Source: Acetoanaerobium pronyense
GTDB lineage: Bacteria > Bacillota > Clostridia > Peptostreptococcales > Filifactoraceae
Assembly: GCF_017874355.1 (NCBI RefSeq)
Contig: NZ_JAGGLI010000001.1
Location: 1 to 64,000, forward strand
DNA length: 64,000 bases
Reading direction: 5' to 3'
Shown here: positions 35,241 through 44,146 of the stretch, piece after piece
How the letters are laid out: every line of letters begins with the position of its first letter
Position numbering within the stretch: the first letter of the stretch is position 1
Translations under genes and position numbers: made by a program
The notes under the pieces: generated by a model
Told to the model about the DNA's origin: nothing
What the model saw: only the letters and a program-made list of their open reading frames with translations
Databases searched by the model: none

Positions 35241-36785
35241 ATGGCGGGAAAAGATAAACTTGTAGCTTCTATAGATGTTGGGTCAAATTCAATTAGAATG
35301 TTAATAGCGGAAATAGGCTCAAAAGGAAATATAAAAATTCTTGAAGAACTTAAAAAGAGCATAGATATAGGCAAGGATACATATAATACTGGAAAAGTGT
35401 CCCTAGAAACCATTAAGGATACGGTTAAAATATTAAAAAACTTTTCAAAATTACTTGATGAATATAATATAAAAAATTATAGAGCTGTTACAACTAGTGG
35501 TATAAGAGAGTCTAAAAACAAGGACTATGTTATTGAACAGATAAAGTCTGGAACTGGTCTTGATGTAGAGATAATAAACAATTCTCAAGAAAGACTTCTT
35601 ACCTATAAGGCGATAAGAGAATATCTTCCGGAAGCCTCTCAAATGAGAAAGGAAGGGGTTCTTATTATAGATATAGGGTCTGGTGGGGTAGAGGTGACTT
35701 TATATAATGAAGGATATCTCTGCTTTACGGAATATGTAAAAATAGGATCTCAAAGACTTAAAGAAACACTAAGTGAAATAGAATCGGACACAATGGATTT
35801 TCCAAAGGTATTAGAAGATTATATAGAAAGTAAATCCTATCTAATAAAAGAAAATTTATTAAAATACAACGTATCAAACTTTATTGGTCTTGGAGGAGAG
35901 CTTTCTTCTATATATAAGGCTTGCAAGAAAACTGATGAAGAGAAAAGTATGAAAAAACTTTCTAAGGATAGTCTCAAAGAATTTTATAAGGAGGCAAGAA
36001 ATCTATCGTCTGAGGAATTATCCGAAATTCTTGGAATCAATGAAAAACAAAGTGAAATGGTAGTTCCAACTCTTGCTATATCTCAAAAATTTATTGAAAT
36101 GACTAAATCAAAGGATATATATGTCCCTAGAGCTTCTCTAAGACATGGGATACTAGCAGATATGGCAGACGAAGCATATGATACTCAAAGAAAAATAGAC
36201 TTTATTGAAGATATTAGACATTCCATAGTAGATATAGCAATCAAATACAGGGTTGACTATCAGCACGTAGAGCATGTTAAGGATATGGCCCTTAAAATAT
36301 TTGATAAAACAAAAAAAATACATTTTCTCTCAGAAAGAGATAGGCTTCTTATGGAGATAGCTTCATTGCTTCATGATATAGGAAAGTATGTTAATGTGAA
36401 TAATTATCAAGTATATTCTTTTCATATAATTAAAGCTTTGGATATAATGGGAATTAGTGACAGAGAAATGGACATCATAGCTCATGTGGCTAAATTTCAT
36501 GCAGACGAAGAGCCACAAGGCAGTAAAAGTTATGAAGTCCTAAGCTATGATAACAAAATAAGAATAAGCAAAATGGCTGCAATAGTTAAATTAGCAGATG
36601 CTTTAGATTTGAGCCATAAAAATAAAATAAAATCAATCGATGTAAAAATAAAAGGAAGTACTTTAACAATAACAGCAAGCTCCAATGAAGAAATACCACT
36701 TGAAAAATGGTATTTTCACAAAATATCAGATTTTTTTGAGGAAGTAATGGGGTATAAACCCATATTAAAACAAAAGGGGTTTTAA
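35241..36785 (+). CDS. Exopolyphosphatase / pppGpp phosphohydrolase family, copy 2
   Basis: A 514-residue paralogue of the divergent gene, with VASIDVGSNSIRMLIAE, TTSGIRESKN, the region NSQERLLTYKA and GVLIIDIGSGGVEVTLY. The usual Glu-Glu in the catalytic loop (SGEEEA in copy 1) is here SQER, so one acidic residue is kept. The C-terminal HD domain has intact IASLLHDIGKYVN and IAHVAKFHAD motifs, unlike the weaker copy 1, and could be an active phosphohydrolase. It lies 3 bp before ppk1, so synthesis and breakdown enzymes are co-expressed. Confidence 0.87.
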   Translation: MAGKDKLVASIDVGSNSIRMLIAEIGSKGNIKILEELKKSIDIGKDTYNTGKVSLETIKDTVKILKNFSKLLDEYNIKNYRAVTTSGIRESKNKDYVIEQIKSGTGLDVEIINNSQERLLTYKAIREYLPEASQMRKEGVLIIDIGSGGVEVTLYNEGYLCFTEYVKIGSQRLKETLSEIESDTMDFPKVLEDYIESKSYLIKENLLKYNVSNFIGLGGELSSIYKACKKTDEEKSMKKLSKDSLKEFYKEARNLSSEELSEILGINEKQSEMVVPTLAISQKFIEMTKSKDIYVPRASLRHGILADMADEAYDTQRKIDFIEDIRHSIVDIAIKYRVDYQHVEHVKDMALKIFDKTKKIHFLSERDRLLMEIASLLHDIGKYVNVNNYQVYSFHIIKALDIMGISDREMDIIAHVAKFHADEEPQGSKSYEVLSYDNKIRISKMAAIVKLADALDLSHKNKIKSIDVKIKGSTLTITASSNEEIPLEKWYFHKISDFFEEVMGYKPILKQKGF

Positions 36786-36788
36786 TTT

Positions 36789-38882
36789 ATGTCAGTAAAA
36801 TATAAGTATTTTAACAGAGAACTAAGCTGGCTTGAATTTAATGATAGAGTGCTTGAAGAAGCCCAGGATTTAAAAAATCCTCTTTTTGAAAGATTAAAAT
36901 TTATGTCCATATCTACCACAAACCTTGATGAATTTTTTATGGTTAGAGTGGCATCTTTAAATGATCAAATAATAGCAGGATATTCAAAAAAAGATTCTTC
37001 TGGAATGGATCCAAAGGAACAACTCGAAAAAATAATAAAAAGGGTTCATAGGATGGTTTCGGAACAATACAACACATATTTAAGATCAATAATTCCAGCT
37101 ATGAAAAGAGAGGGGATAATTTTTAAAAAACCAAAGATGCTCAATGATATTCAAAGAGAGTATATAAAAAAATATTATCTAAATGAAATTTATCCAGTTC
37201 TTACTCCCATGATTGTAGACAAGTCTAGACCATTTCCTTTGATACTTAACAAAAGCTTAAATATAGGAGTACTTGTAAAAGATTCCTCAAGTGATAGCAT
37301 TAATTTTGCTACAGTTCAAGTCCCTGGAGTTCTCAAAAGATTTATAAGAGTGCCATCTAAAGAATGTAAGGAATTTATTCTTTTAGAGGATGTTATAAAA
37401 ATGAATCTTGAAAGTCTTTTTGTGGGGCATGAAATAATTGCAGCAGGATGTTATAGGATTACAAGAAATGCTGACCTCTCTATTGATGAAGAAGGGGCAG
37501 AGGATTTGCTAGAAGAGATAGAACAATCTATTAAAAAAAGAAGATGGGGAAACCCTGTAAGGCTAGAGTTTGAGAAGAAAATAAATCATAAGCTTCTTCA
37601 GTATATTATAGAAGAGAGCGGACCTTTCGAAGGTGGAATATATAAAAACGATGGACCTATAGATTTGGTTTTTTTGATGAAATTATACAGTATTGATGGA
37701 TATAATCATCTTAAGTTTGAAAACAATATACCACTCCCAGCTATTCAGACAAAAAACAGAAACATATTTGAAGTTATAAAAGAGAAAGACATAATACTTC
37801 ATCATCCTTTTGAAAGCTTTGATTCGGTAGTAGAATTTGTAGAATCGGCTTCGAAGGACCCAGATGTTCTTGCCATAAAACAGACTTTATACAGAGTAAG
37901 TGGAAATTCTCCAATAATAGCTGCTCTTACAAATGCAGCTGAAAATGGTAAGCAGGTTACTGTACTTGTAGAACTTAAAGCGAGGTTTGATGAAGAAAAC
38001 AATATAATCTGGGCTAAAAGACTTGAAAAAGCTGGATGTCATGTAATATATGGACTTGTTGGACTAAAGACTCACTGCAAACTCCTTCTTGTGGTAAGAA
38101 GAGAGGAGGATGGAATAAAAAGGTATGTTCATATGGGCACTGGCAACTATAATGATGTAACTGCAAAGTTTTACACAGATACATCATTAATGACTTGCAA
38201 TCCATATATGGGTGGAGATGCATCAGCTATATTTAATATGATATCCGGATTTAGTCAAATTTCAAAACTAGACAAGATGGATATAGCTCCAATTGGCCTG
38301 AGAACTAAATTTGAAAAACTTATAAAAGCAGAGATAAATCATGTAAAAGAAGGAAATAATGGGAAAATAATAGTAAAGATGAACTCTCTTGTAGATGATA
38401 GTCTTATAGCCTCATTATATGAAGCTTCTATGGCAGGAGTTGAGATAAGACTTATAGTTAGAGGGATATGCTGTTTGATTCCAGAAATAGAAGGGTTAAG
38501 TGAAAATATAGAAGTAAGAAGTATTGTGGGAAGATATCTTGAGCATTCAAGGATTTTTTATTTCTATAATGCAGGAAATCCAAAAGTTTTTATGTCAAGT
38601 GCAGATTGGATGCCTCGAAATCTGGATAGAAGAATAGAGCTACTATTTCCAATTGAAGATAAAGAAAACAAGATGAGAATAATAAATCTGCTTGAAATAT
38701 ACTTGAAAGATACTGAAAAAACTAGACTTATGAAATCAGATGGAAGTTATATAAGAGTTGATAAAAGAGGAAAAGAGACATTAAATGCTCAAGAATATTT
38801 TTATGATTATGTAAAAGAAAAAGTAAAAGCGATTAATCATCCAGAAATAATCGAGTTTAAGCCAAGAACTTCATATGAATAA
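36789..38882 (+). CDS. ppk1: Polyphosphate kinase 1
   Basis: PPK1 makes polyphosphate from ATP reversibly through a phosphohistidine. The 697-residue protein begins with FNRELSWLEFNDRVLEEAQD and has the two PLD-like active-site repeats. His429 in LKTHCKLLLV corresponds to the phosphorylated His of E. coli PPK; His448 in HMGTGNYND and His in YLEHSRIFYF (about 585) are also kept. AAGGGG precedes ATG 36789. It is operonic with ppx copy 2. Confidence 0.95.
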   Translation: MSVKYKYFNRELSWLEFNDRVLEEAQDLKNPLFERLKFMSISTTNLDEFFMVRVASLNDQIIAGYSKKDSSGMDPKEQLEKIIKRVHRMVSEQYNTYLRSIIPAMKREGIIFKKPKMLNDIQREYIKKYYLNEIYPVLTPMIVDKSRPFPLILNKSLNIGVLVKDSSSDSINFATVQVPGVLKRFIRVPSKECKEFILLEDVIKMNLESLFVGHEIIAAGCYRITRNADLSIDEEGAEDLLEEIEQSIKKRRWGNPVRLEFEKKINHKLLQYIIEESGPFEGGIYKNDGPIDLVFLMKLYSIDGYNHLKFENNIPLPAIQTKNRNIFEVIKEKDIILHHPFESFDSVVEFVESASKDPDVLAIKQTLYRVSGNSPIIAALTNAAENGKQVTVLVELKARFDEENNIIWAKRLEKAGCHVIYGLVGLKTHCKLLLVVRREEDGIKRYVHMGTGNYNDVTAKFYTDTSLMTCNPYMGGDASAIFNMISGFSQISKLDKMDIAPIGLRTKFEKLIKAEINHVKEGNNGKIIVKMNSLVDDSLIASLYEASMAGVEIRLIVRGICCLIPEIEGLSENIEVRSIVGRYLEHSRIFYFYNAGNPKVFMSSADWMPRNLDRRIELLFPIEDKENKMRIINLLEIYLKDTEKTRLMKSDGSYIRVDKRGKETLNAQEYFYDYVKEKVKAINHPEIIEFKPRTSYE

Positions 38883-38948
38883 AAACTGGAACCTGATTTG
38901 AAAATAATATATTCAAAAGTAAAGCAGGTAATATATATAATTAGATAA

Positions 38949-38976
38949 AAAAATCCCCGTATTTACGGGGATTTTT
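38949..38976. terminator. Bidirectional terminator between ppk1 and hydA
   Basis: AAAAATCCCCGT (38949-38960) pairs perfectly with ACGGGGATTTTT (38965-38976) around ATTT. T runs on both strands suit the converging ppk1 and hydrogenase operons. Confidence 0.9.
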
Positions 38977-38988
38977 GATTTAAAGATA

Positions 38989-40725
38989 TTACATTTTTTG
39001 TCTCGCAACATAGTGAGTATGAAGAAGTTCATGGGCTTTTTCTCCGTATGGCTCACCAAGATATTCTTCGTATAACTTTTTAATCATTGGGTTTTCATGT
39101 GATTTTCTTAGAGTCTTACTTCTATCTTCTGAATATATACCTTCAATTCTCTTTTTAAGAATATCAAGGTTTCCATGGTGATAAGGCTGTCCGCCACCAC
39201 CAATACATCCTCCAGGACATGCCATGATTTCTATAGCATGATACTCAGCTTCTCCAGCTCTTATTTTTTCAAGAAGAGCTCTAGCGTTTCCAAGTCCATG
39301 AGTTACCGCAATCTTAATGTCTTGACCATTTATATTTACAGTAGCCTCTTTAGTTCCTTCTATACCTCTTAAAGCTTCAAATTCAACATTTTCAAGTGTC
39401 TCTTTTGTAAGCCATTCGTATGCTGTTCTAAGAGCAGCTTCTATTACTCCACCTGTAGCTCCAAATATTACAGAAGCTCCAGTTGATTCCCCAAGTGGAT
39501 TGTCAAAGTCTTGATTTTCAAGGGTATTAAAGTCAATACCAGCTTCTCTAATCATTTGAGCAAGCTCTCTTGTAGTAATTACAAGATCTACGTCTTTAGT
39601 TCCACCATGACCAAGCTCAGGTCTTGCAGCCTCATATTTTTTAGCTACGCAAGGCATTACAGAAATAACTACCATTTTTTCTGGATCGATATCCATTTTT
39701 TGAGCTAAATATGTTTTAGCAACTGCTCCAAACATTTCGTGAGGAGATTTACAGCTTGATGGAATATCAAGCATATCGCTAAACTGGTGCTCAAAGAATT
39801 TCACCCATCCAGGACAGCAGCTTGTAAGTATAGGAAGTTTTCCACCATGCTCTAGTCTGTGGACAAATTCAGAAGCTTCTTCCATTATTGTAAGGTCAGC
39901 TGCAAAGTCTGTATCAAATACTTTGTCAAAACCTATGTTTTTAAGAGATGCGACCATTTTTCCAGTAACTACGCTTCCTGGGTCCATTCCAAACTCTTCG
40001 CCAAGGGCAACTCTTACTGCTGGTGCAGTTTGTACTACTACAACCTTATCTTCATCGTTTAGGGCATCCCAAACCTTAGATACGTTATTTACTTCTGTAA
40101 GGGCAGCTGTTGGACATACAGAAAGACACTGACCACAGAACGTACAGTTAGTTTCATGCATAGGCAAATCAAATGCAGCGCCAACTACAGTTTCGAATCC
40201 TCTTCCTACTCCAGAAAGTACATTAACTGTCTGTACTTCGTTACACATAGTTTCACATCTTCTGCAAAGTATACATTTGTCCATGTTTCTAACTATAGAA
40301 TGACTGCTTTTGTCAATTGGATACTCTGACATTTCACCTTCAAACTTAATCTGTCTAACACCAAGGTCTGCAGCCAAAGTTTGAAGATCACAGTTTGTAT
40401 TTCTTTCACAAATTAAGCAATCTTTTGGATGATCTGATAAAAGAAGCTCAACAACTGTTCTTCTAGCTTTAACAGATTTTTTTGTATCAGTCTTTATTTT
40501 CATTCCTTCAAATACTGGAGTAGCACAAGCAGGAGCAAGGGTATTTCTTCCTTCAACCTCTACTACACACACTCTACATGATGCTGCCTTGTTAACCATT
40601 TTTATATCATGAAGGTCAAGGTGGCATAAAGTAGGGATTTTTATATTAAGCATATTTGCAGCTTCAAGTATGGTAGAACCTGCTGGTACTTGAATTTCTT
40701 TTCCATTTATAATTACATTAACCAT
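38989..40725 (-). CDS. hydA: [FeFe]-hydrogenase catalytic subunit HydA
   Basis: HydA makes or oxidises H2 in the cytosol. The 578-residue protein has an N-terminal 2Fe-2S domain (Cys34, 50, 53, 67), a His-Cys3 4Fe-4S site around DHPKDCLICERNTNC, two ferredoxin clusters (CILCRRCETMC, CTFCGQCLSVC) and the three H-cluster motifs TSCCPGW, MPCVAKK and MACPGGCIGGGG. It lacks the extra C-terminal 2Fe-2S domain of the Thermotoga enzyme. With HydB and HydC it forms an NADH-linked, possibly electron-bifurcating hydrogenase. It is 17 bp after hydB. Confidence 0.95.
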   Translation of the reverse strand: MVNVIINGKEIQVPAGSTILEAANMLNIKIPTLCHLDLHDIKMVNKAASCRVCVVEVEGRNTLAPACATPVFEGMKIKTDTKKSVKARRTVVELLLSDHPKDCLICERNTNCDLQTLAADLGVRQIKFEGEMSEYPIDKSSHSIVRNMDKCILCRRCETMCNEVQTVNVLSGVGRGFETVVGAAFDLPMHETNCTFCGQCLSVCPTAALTEVNNVSKVWDALNDEDKVVVVQTAPAVRVALGEEFGMDPGSVVTGKMVASLKNIGFDKVFDTDFAADLTIMEEASEFVHRLEHGGKLPILTSCCPGWVKFFEHQFSDMLDIPSSCKSPHEMFGAVAKTYLAQKMDIDPEKMVVISVMPCVAKKYEAARPELGHGGTKDVDLVITTRELAQMIREAGIDFNTLENQDFDNPLGESTGASVIFGATGGVIEAALRTAYEWLTKETLENVEFEALRGIEGTKEATVNINGQDIKIAVTHGLGNARALLEKIRAGEAEYHAIEIMACPGGCIGGGGQPYHHGNLDILKKRIEGIYSEDRSKTLRKSHENPMIKKLYEEYLGEPYGEKAHELLHTHYVARQKM

Positions 40726-40742
40726 ACCGTTATCACCCCTTC

Positions 40743-42620
40743 TTAACCTTTAGTAATTGCGTTTACAGGACAAGCGTCGAAACAAGCTCCACACTTGATA
40801 CAAGCTTTTTGATCTATATAATGAACTTCTTTTACTTTTCCGCTTATGCAAGATACAGGACATACTCTTGCACACTTAGTACATCCGATACATTTTTCTG
40901 GAACTACAGTGTATTTAAGAAGTGACTGACATACTCCAGATGGACAAGTCTTGTCTTGAACGTGAGCAAGATACTCGTCATAGAAGAAATTCATAGTTGA
41001 AAGTACTGGATTTGGAGCAGTTTGTCCCAGTCCGCAAAGTGAAGTCATCTTTATAGTTTCTGCAAGATTCTTCATAGCATCCAGATCTTCAATTGTTGCT
41101 TTTCCTTCTGTTATTTTTGTCAGCATTTCATAAAGTCTCTTGTTTCCAACTCTACATGGAGTACATTTTCCACAAGACTCTTCCACTGTAAATTCAAGAT
41201 AGAATTTAGCTATATCAACAATACAGTTATCTTCATCAATTACTATCATACCACCAGAACCCATCATTGAACCTATAGAGCTTAGTGATTCGTAGTCTAT
41301 TGCAACATCAAGCTGGTCAGCAGTGATACATCCGCCAGATGGTCCTCCAGTTTGAACTGCTTTGAAGGCTTTTCCATCCTTGATACCGCCACCTATTTCA
41401 TAGATGATTTCTCTAAGAGTGATTCCCATTGGAACCTCAACAAGTCCAACGTTATTAATTTTACCAGCAAGTGCGAAAACCTTAGTTCCTTTAGAAGTTT
41501 CACTTCCTATTTTGTTAAACCAAGAAGCGCCGTTTAAGATTATAGAAGGTACGTTTGCAAAAGTTTCAACGTTGTTTACTGATGTTGGTTTTTCCCAAAG
41601 TCCGCTCTCAGCAGGGAATGGAGGTTTTGTAGTTGGTTCTCCTCTGCTTCCTTCGATTGAGTGAATAAGAGCCGTTTCTTCTCCACATACGAAAGCTCCT
41701 GCTCCGTATTTGATTTCTATATCAAAGCTAAAGTCTGTACCCATTATATTTTTTCCAAGAAGGCCACTTTCTCTTGCTTGATTAAGAGCTGTCTTTAATC
41801 TGCTTATTGCAAGGGGATACTCAGCTCTAATATATACAAATCCTTTTTGTGCTCCTACAGCATATCCATTGATTGCCATAGCTTCTATTATGCTGTGCGG
41901 ATCTCCCTCAAGGATTGATCTGTCCATGAATGCTCCTGGGTCTCCCTCGTCAGCATTACATACAACATATTTTACTTCGGACTTAGGTCTTCTTGTAAAT
42001 TCCCATTTTAGTCCTGTTGGGAAGCCTCCGCCTCCTCTTCCTCTTAAGCCAGAAAGCTTTACTTCTTCTATAACTTCTTCTGGAGTCATTTCGCTGATAC
42101 ATCTTCCAAGAGCTTCATAACCTCTATTTGCTATGTACTCTTCTATAAGCTCTGGATTGATAAGTCCACAGTTTCTAAGAGCTATTCTTTCTTGTTTTTT
42201 ATAAAACTCCATCTCATGCTGAGTATTTACTTTTTCTTTGATAGTTGGCTCTTCATAAAGAAGTCTCTCAAGCTTATGTCCATCTACAAGGTGAGATTTT
42301 ACAAGCTCAGCAGCATCATCAGGAGTTACTTCCACATAAAATACATCTTCTGGGAAAACTTTAACAATAGGGCCTTTTTCGCAAAAGCCAAAACATCCTG
42401 TAATAGAAGCTTTTACCTTGTCAGAAAGGCCATGCTTTTCTATTTCAGAATTTAAATTTTCTAGAAGCAGATTACTTTGAGAGGATACACATCCTGTACC
42501 TCCGCATATAAGAAGCTCCTTATATTCACTGCTTTCCATACTTTCTTTTCTTAAATTAAGTATAGGCATAAGCTCGCTTTGCTTATCCATCAAAGTTTTA
42601 AAAGAATCAATTCTATTCAT
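40743..42620 (-). CDS. hydB: Hydrogenase NADH/FMN subunit HydB (NuoF-like)
   Basis: HydB passes electrons between NAD(H) and the iron-sulfur chain. The 625-residue protein has an N-terminal thioredoxin-like 2Fe-2S domain (CGGTGC, TGCFGFCEKGP), the FMN/NADH core (GLRGRGGGGFPTGLKWEF, GDPGAFMDR, KYGAGAFVCGEETAL), the 4Fe-4S motif ESCGKCTPCRVG and a C-terminal 2x4Fe-4S ferredoxin (CIGCTKCARVC, CIKCGACFDAC). This is the long NuoF form found in HydABC and NfnB-like complexes. GGGAGG precedes ATG 42620. Confidence 0.94.
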   Translation of the reverse strand: MNRIDSFKTLMDKQSELMPILNLRKESMESSEYKELLICGGTGCVSSQSNLLLENLNSEIEKHGLSDKVKASITGCFGFCEKGPIVKVFPEDVFYVEVTPDDAAELVKSHLVDGHKLERLLYEEPTIKEKVNTQHEMEFYKKQERIALRNCGLINPELIEEYIANRGYEALGRCISEMTPEEVIEEVKLSGLRGRGGGGFPTGLKWEFTRRPKSEVKYVVCNADEGDPGAFMDRSILEGDPHSIIEAMAINGYAVGAQKGFVYIRAEYPLAISRLKTALNQARESGLLGKNIMGTDFSFDIEIKYGAGAFVCGEETALIHSIEGSRGEPTTKPPFPAESGLWEKPTSVNNVETFANVPSIILNGASWFNKIGSETSKGTKVFALAGKINNVGLVEVPMGITLREIIYEIGGGIKDGKAFKAVQTGGPSGGCITADQLDVAIDYESLSSIGSMMGSGGMIVIDEDNCIVDIAKFYLEFTVEESCGKCTPCRVGNKRLYEMLTKITEGKATIEDLDAMKNLAETIKMTSLCGLGQTAPNPVLSTMNFFYDEYLAHVQDKTCPSGVCQSLLKYTVVPEKCIGCTKCARVCPVSCISGKVKEVHYIDQKACIKCGACFDACPVNAITKG

Positions 42621-42635
42621 TAATAGGCCTCCCTT

Positions 42636-43115
42636 CTATTCTGAGTATTTAGAAATTATTTTAGGAATGTCTTCAACTTTAACTTTTCCATAAACCTCGT
42701 CGTTAACCATAACTACTGGTGCAAGGCCACAGGCTCCTACACATCTTAGACATTCTATTGTGTAAAGTTTATTTTCTGTAGTTTCTCCAGTTTTAATATT
42801 AAGGGTTTTTTCAAGCTCCTTAACTATAGCATCAGCTTTTCTTACGAAGCATGCAGTTCCAGTACATACGCTAAATACATACTTTCCTTTAGGCTCTGTA
42901 GTGAAGTATGAGTAAAAGCTTACGACGCCATAAATTTTAGAAGCAGGTACATTAAGTTTCTCACCTATAAATAGCTGAACATCCTTAGGAATGTATCCAA
43001 AAATGTTTTGCGCTCTGTGAAGAACTTCAATAAGTGCTGTTTCTTTCGACTCAAGGGAGTCAATATAGCTTTCTAGTTCTTGGTATAATTCTTTGCTTAA
43101 GGCAGTATCTTGCAT
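42636..43115 (-). CDS. hydC: Hydrogenase 2Fe-2S subunit HydC (NuoE-like)
   Basis: This 159-residue thioredoxin-like ferredoxin carries one 2Fe-2S cluster through CTGTAC and CLRCVGAC, four cysteines in the NuoE pattern. The N-terminal helical part (EVLHRAQNIFGYIPKD) is typical. It is the first gene of hydCBA, 15 bp before hydB, with AAGGAGGG before ATG 43115. The promoter region upstream contains candidate Rex and Fur sites. Confidence 0.94.
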   Translation of the reverse strand: MQDTALSKELYQELESYIDSLESKETALIEVLHRAQNIFGYIPKDVQLFIGEKLNVPASKIYGVVSFYSYFTTEPKGKYVFSVCTGTACFVRKADAIVKELEKTLNIKTGETTENKLYTIECLRCVGACGLAPVVMVNDEVYGKVKVEDIPKIISKYSE

Positions 43116-43419
43116 GGTATCCCTCCTTGCTAAATATTAAACAAACATTGTCTACATTAAATATAACAGAATTTTGAGTAATACAAAACACCCTTTTGAA
43201 TATTGGTTAAATATTCATTTTTGCTTGAATAGAGCAGTGAAAATTGTTTATAAATTAACATATTTTGTTTATTTATGCACAAAAAGATAAGAATGATTCT
43301 CACTTTCTACATAAAGAATGAAACTGGTCAAAATATTGAAAAATCACAAAACAAATAATATTCAGACAACTTAAAATTAAGTTATATCCCCTCTAGATGA
43401 AAGAGGGGATTATGCAACT
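43116..43419 (-). promoter_or_regulatory. Regulatory region upstream of hydCBA
   Basis: The 304-bp gap between ferritin and hydC holds no gene. A Rex-like box TTGTTTA-TAAA-TTAACAT at 43244-43261 matches 12 of 14 fixed positions of TTGTTAA-N4-TTAACAA. A Fur-like 7-1-7 box, TAAGAAT-G-ATTCTCA at 43288-43302, matches 11 of 14. A possible promoter (TTTTGT, 17 bp, TATATT on the minus strand) lies nearer hydC. Both boxes are inferred from sequence alone. Confidence 0.5.
43388..43409 (-). terminator. Weak terminator-like hairpin after ferritin
   Basis: TCCCCTCT and AGAGGGGA form an 8-bp GC-rich stem about 10 bp after the ferritin stop. No strong T run follows on the minus strand (TATAAC), so termination may be partial. 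Confidence 0.5.
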
Positions 43420-43929
43420 TTATTCCATAGTAGCTGGAGTGTATATTCTTTGTGCAAGTTTTGAATCCAGCATAAAAAGACCTGATGGATTGGACTTAAT
43501 CATTTTTACTTTTTCTAAAAGATCAGTCGCAACTTCCTCTTCTTCATCCTGTTCTTTAATAAACCACTGAAGGAAGGCTTGGGCAGAGTAGTCTTTATCT
43601 TCCATTGCAATATCCATTAGATTATTAATAGATGCTGTAACCTTTTGCTCATGAGCTAAAGTTTGCTCAAAGACATCAACCTCATCTTTGAATATGTTAT
43701 TTGGTTTAGAGATATCTAGAAGCTCAACTTCTCCTCCTATACTATAGATGTAGTTAAACATTAAGTAGGCATGATCTCTTTCCTCCATTGCTTGAATATG
43801 GAAAAAATTTGCAAAGCCATCAAGGTTATTTTTTTTGAAATGAGCCTCCATAGCAATATAAGCATATGAAGATTCAAACTCAAGCTTTATTTGTTCGTTT
43901 AATGCTTTAATTAATCTTTCGCTTCTCAT
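43420..43929 (-). CDS. Ferritin
   Basis: Ferritin oxidises and stores iron in a 24-mer shell. The 169-residue four-helix protein has ferroxidase ligands Glu18 (KLEFESSYAY), Glu50 and His53 (MEERDHA) and a third-helix QWFIKEQDEEEE stretch. This is the bacterial non-haem FtnA type. GGAAGGAATG precedes ATG 43929. It is transcribed towards hydCBA and appears to be a single gene. Confidence 0.93.
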   Translation of the reverse strand: MRSERLIKALNEQIKLEFESSYAYIAMEAHFKKNNLDGFANFFHIQAMEERDHAYLMFNYIYSIGGEVELLDISKPNNIFKDEVDVFEQTLAHEQKVTASINNLMDIAMEDKDYSAQAFLQWFIKEQDEEEEVATDLLEKVKMIKSNPSGLFMLDSKLAQRIYTPATME

Positions 43930-44146
43930 TAAAAATCATTCCTTCCCAAATAATGTTGTATTTTTATTACAACTACATTATAACCATTGGAAACAGTTTA
44001 TAGCAAGGTTAAAGATTTACTTAAAACGGTAAGATTTCTTAATGTATAATTCAAATCAAATTGAACCTAGACTTTTGTTATAGTATAATGAAAGGTATTG
44101 TAAATGAGAGAACTGAATTTTAAATTATAAATTAGGATGTGATTTA

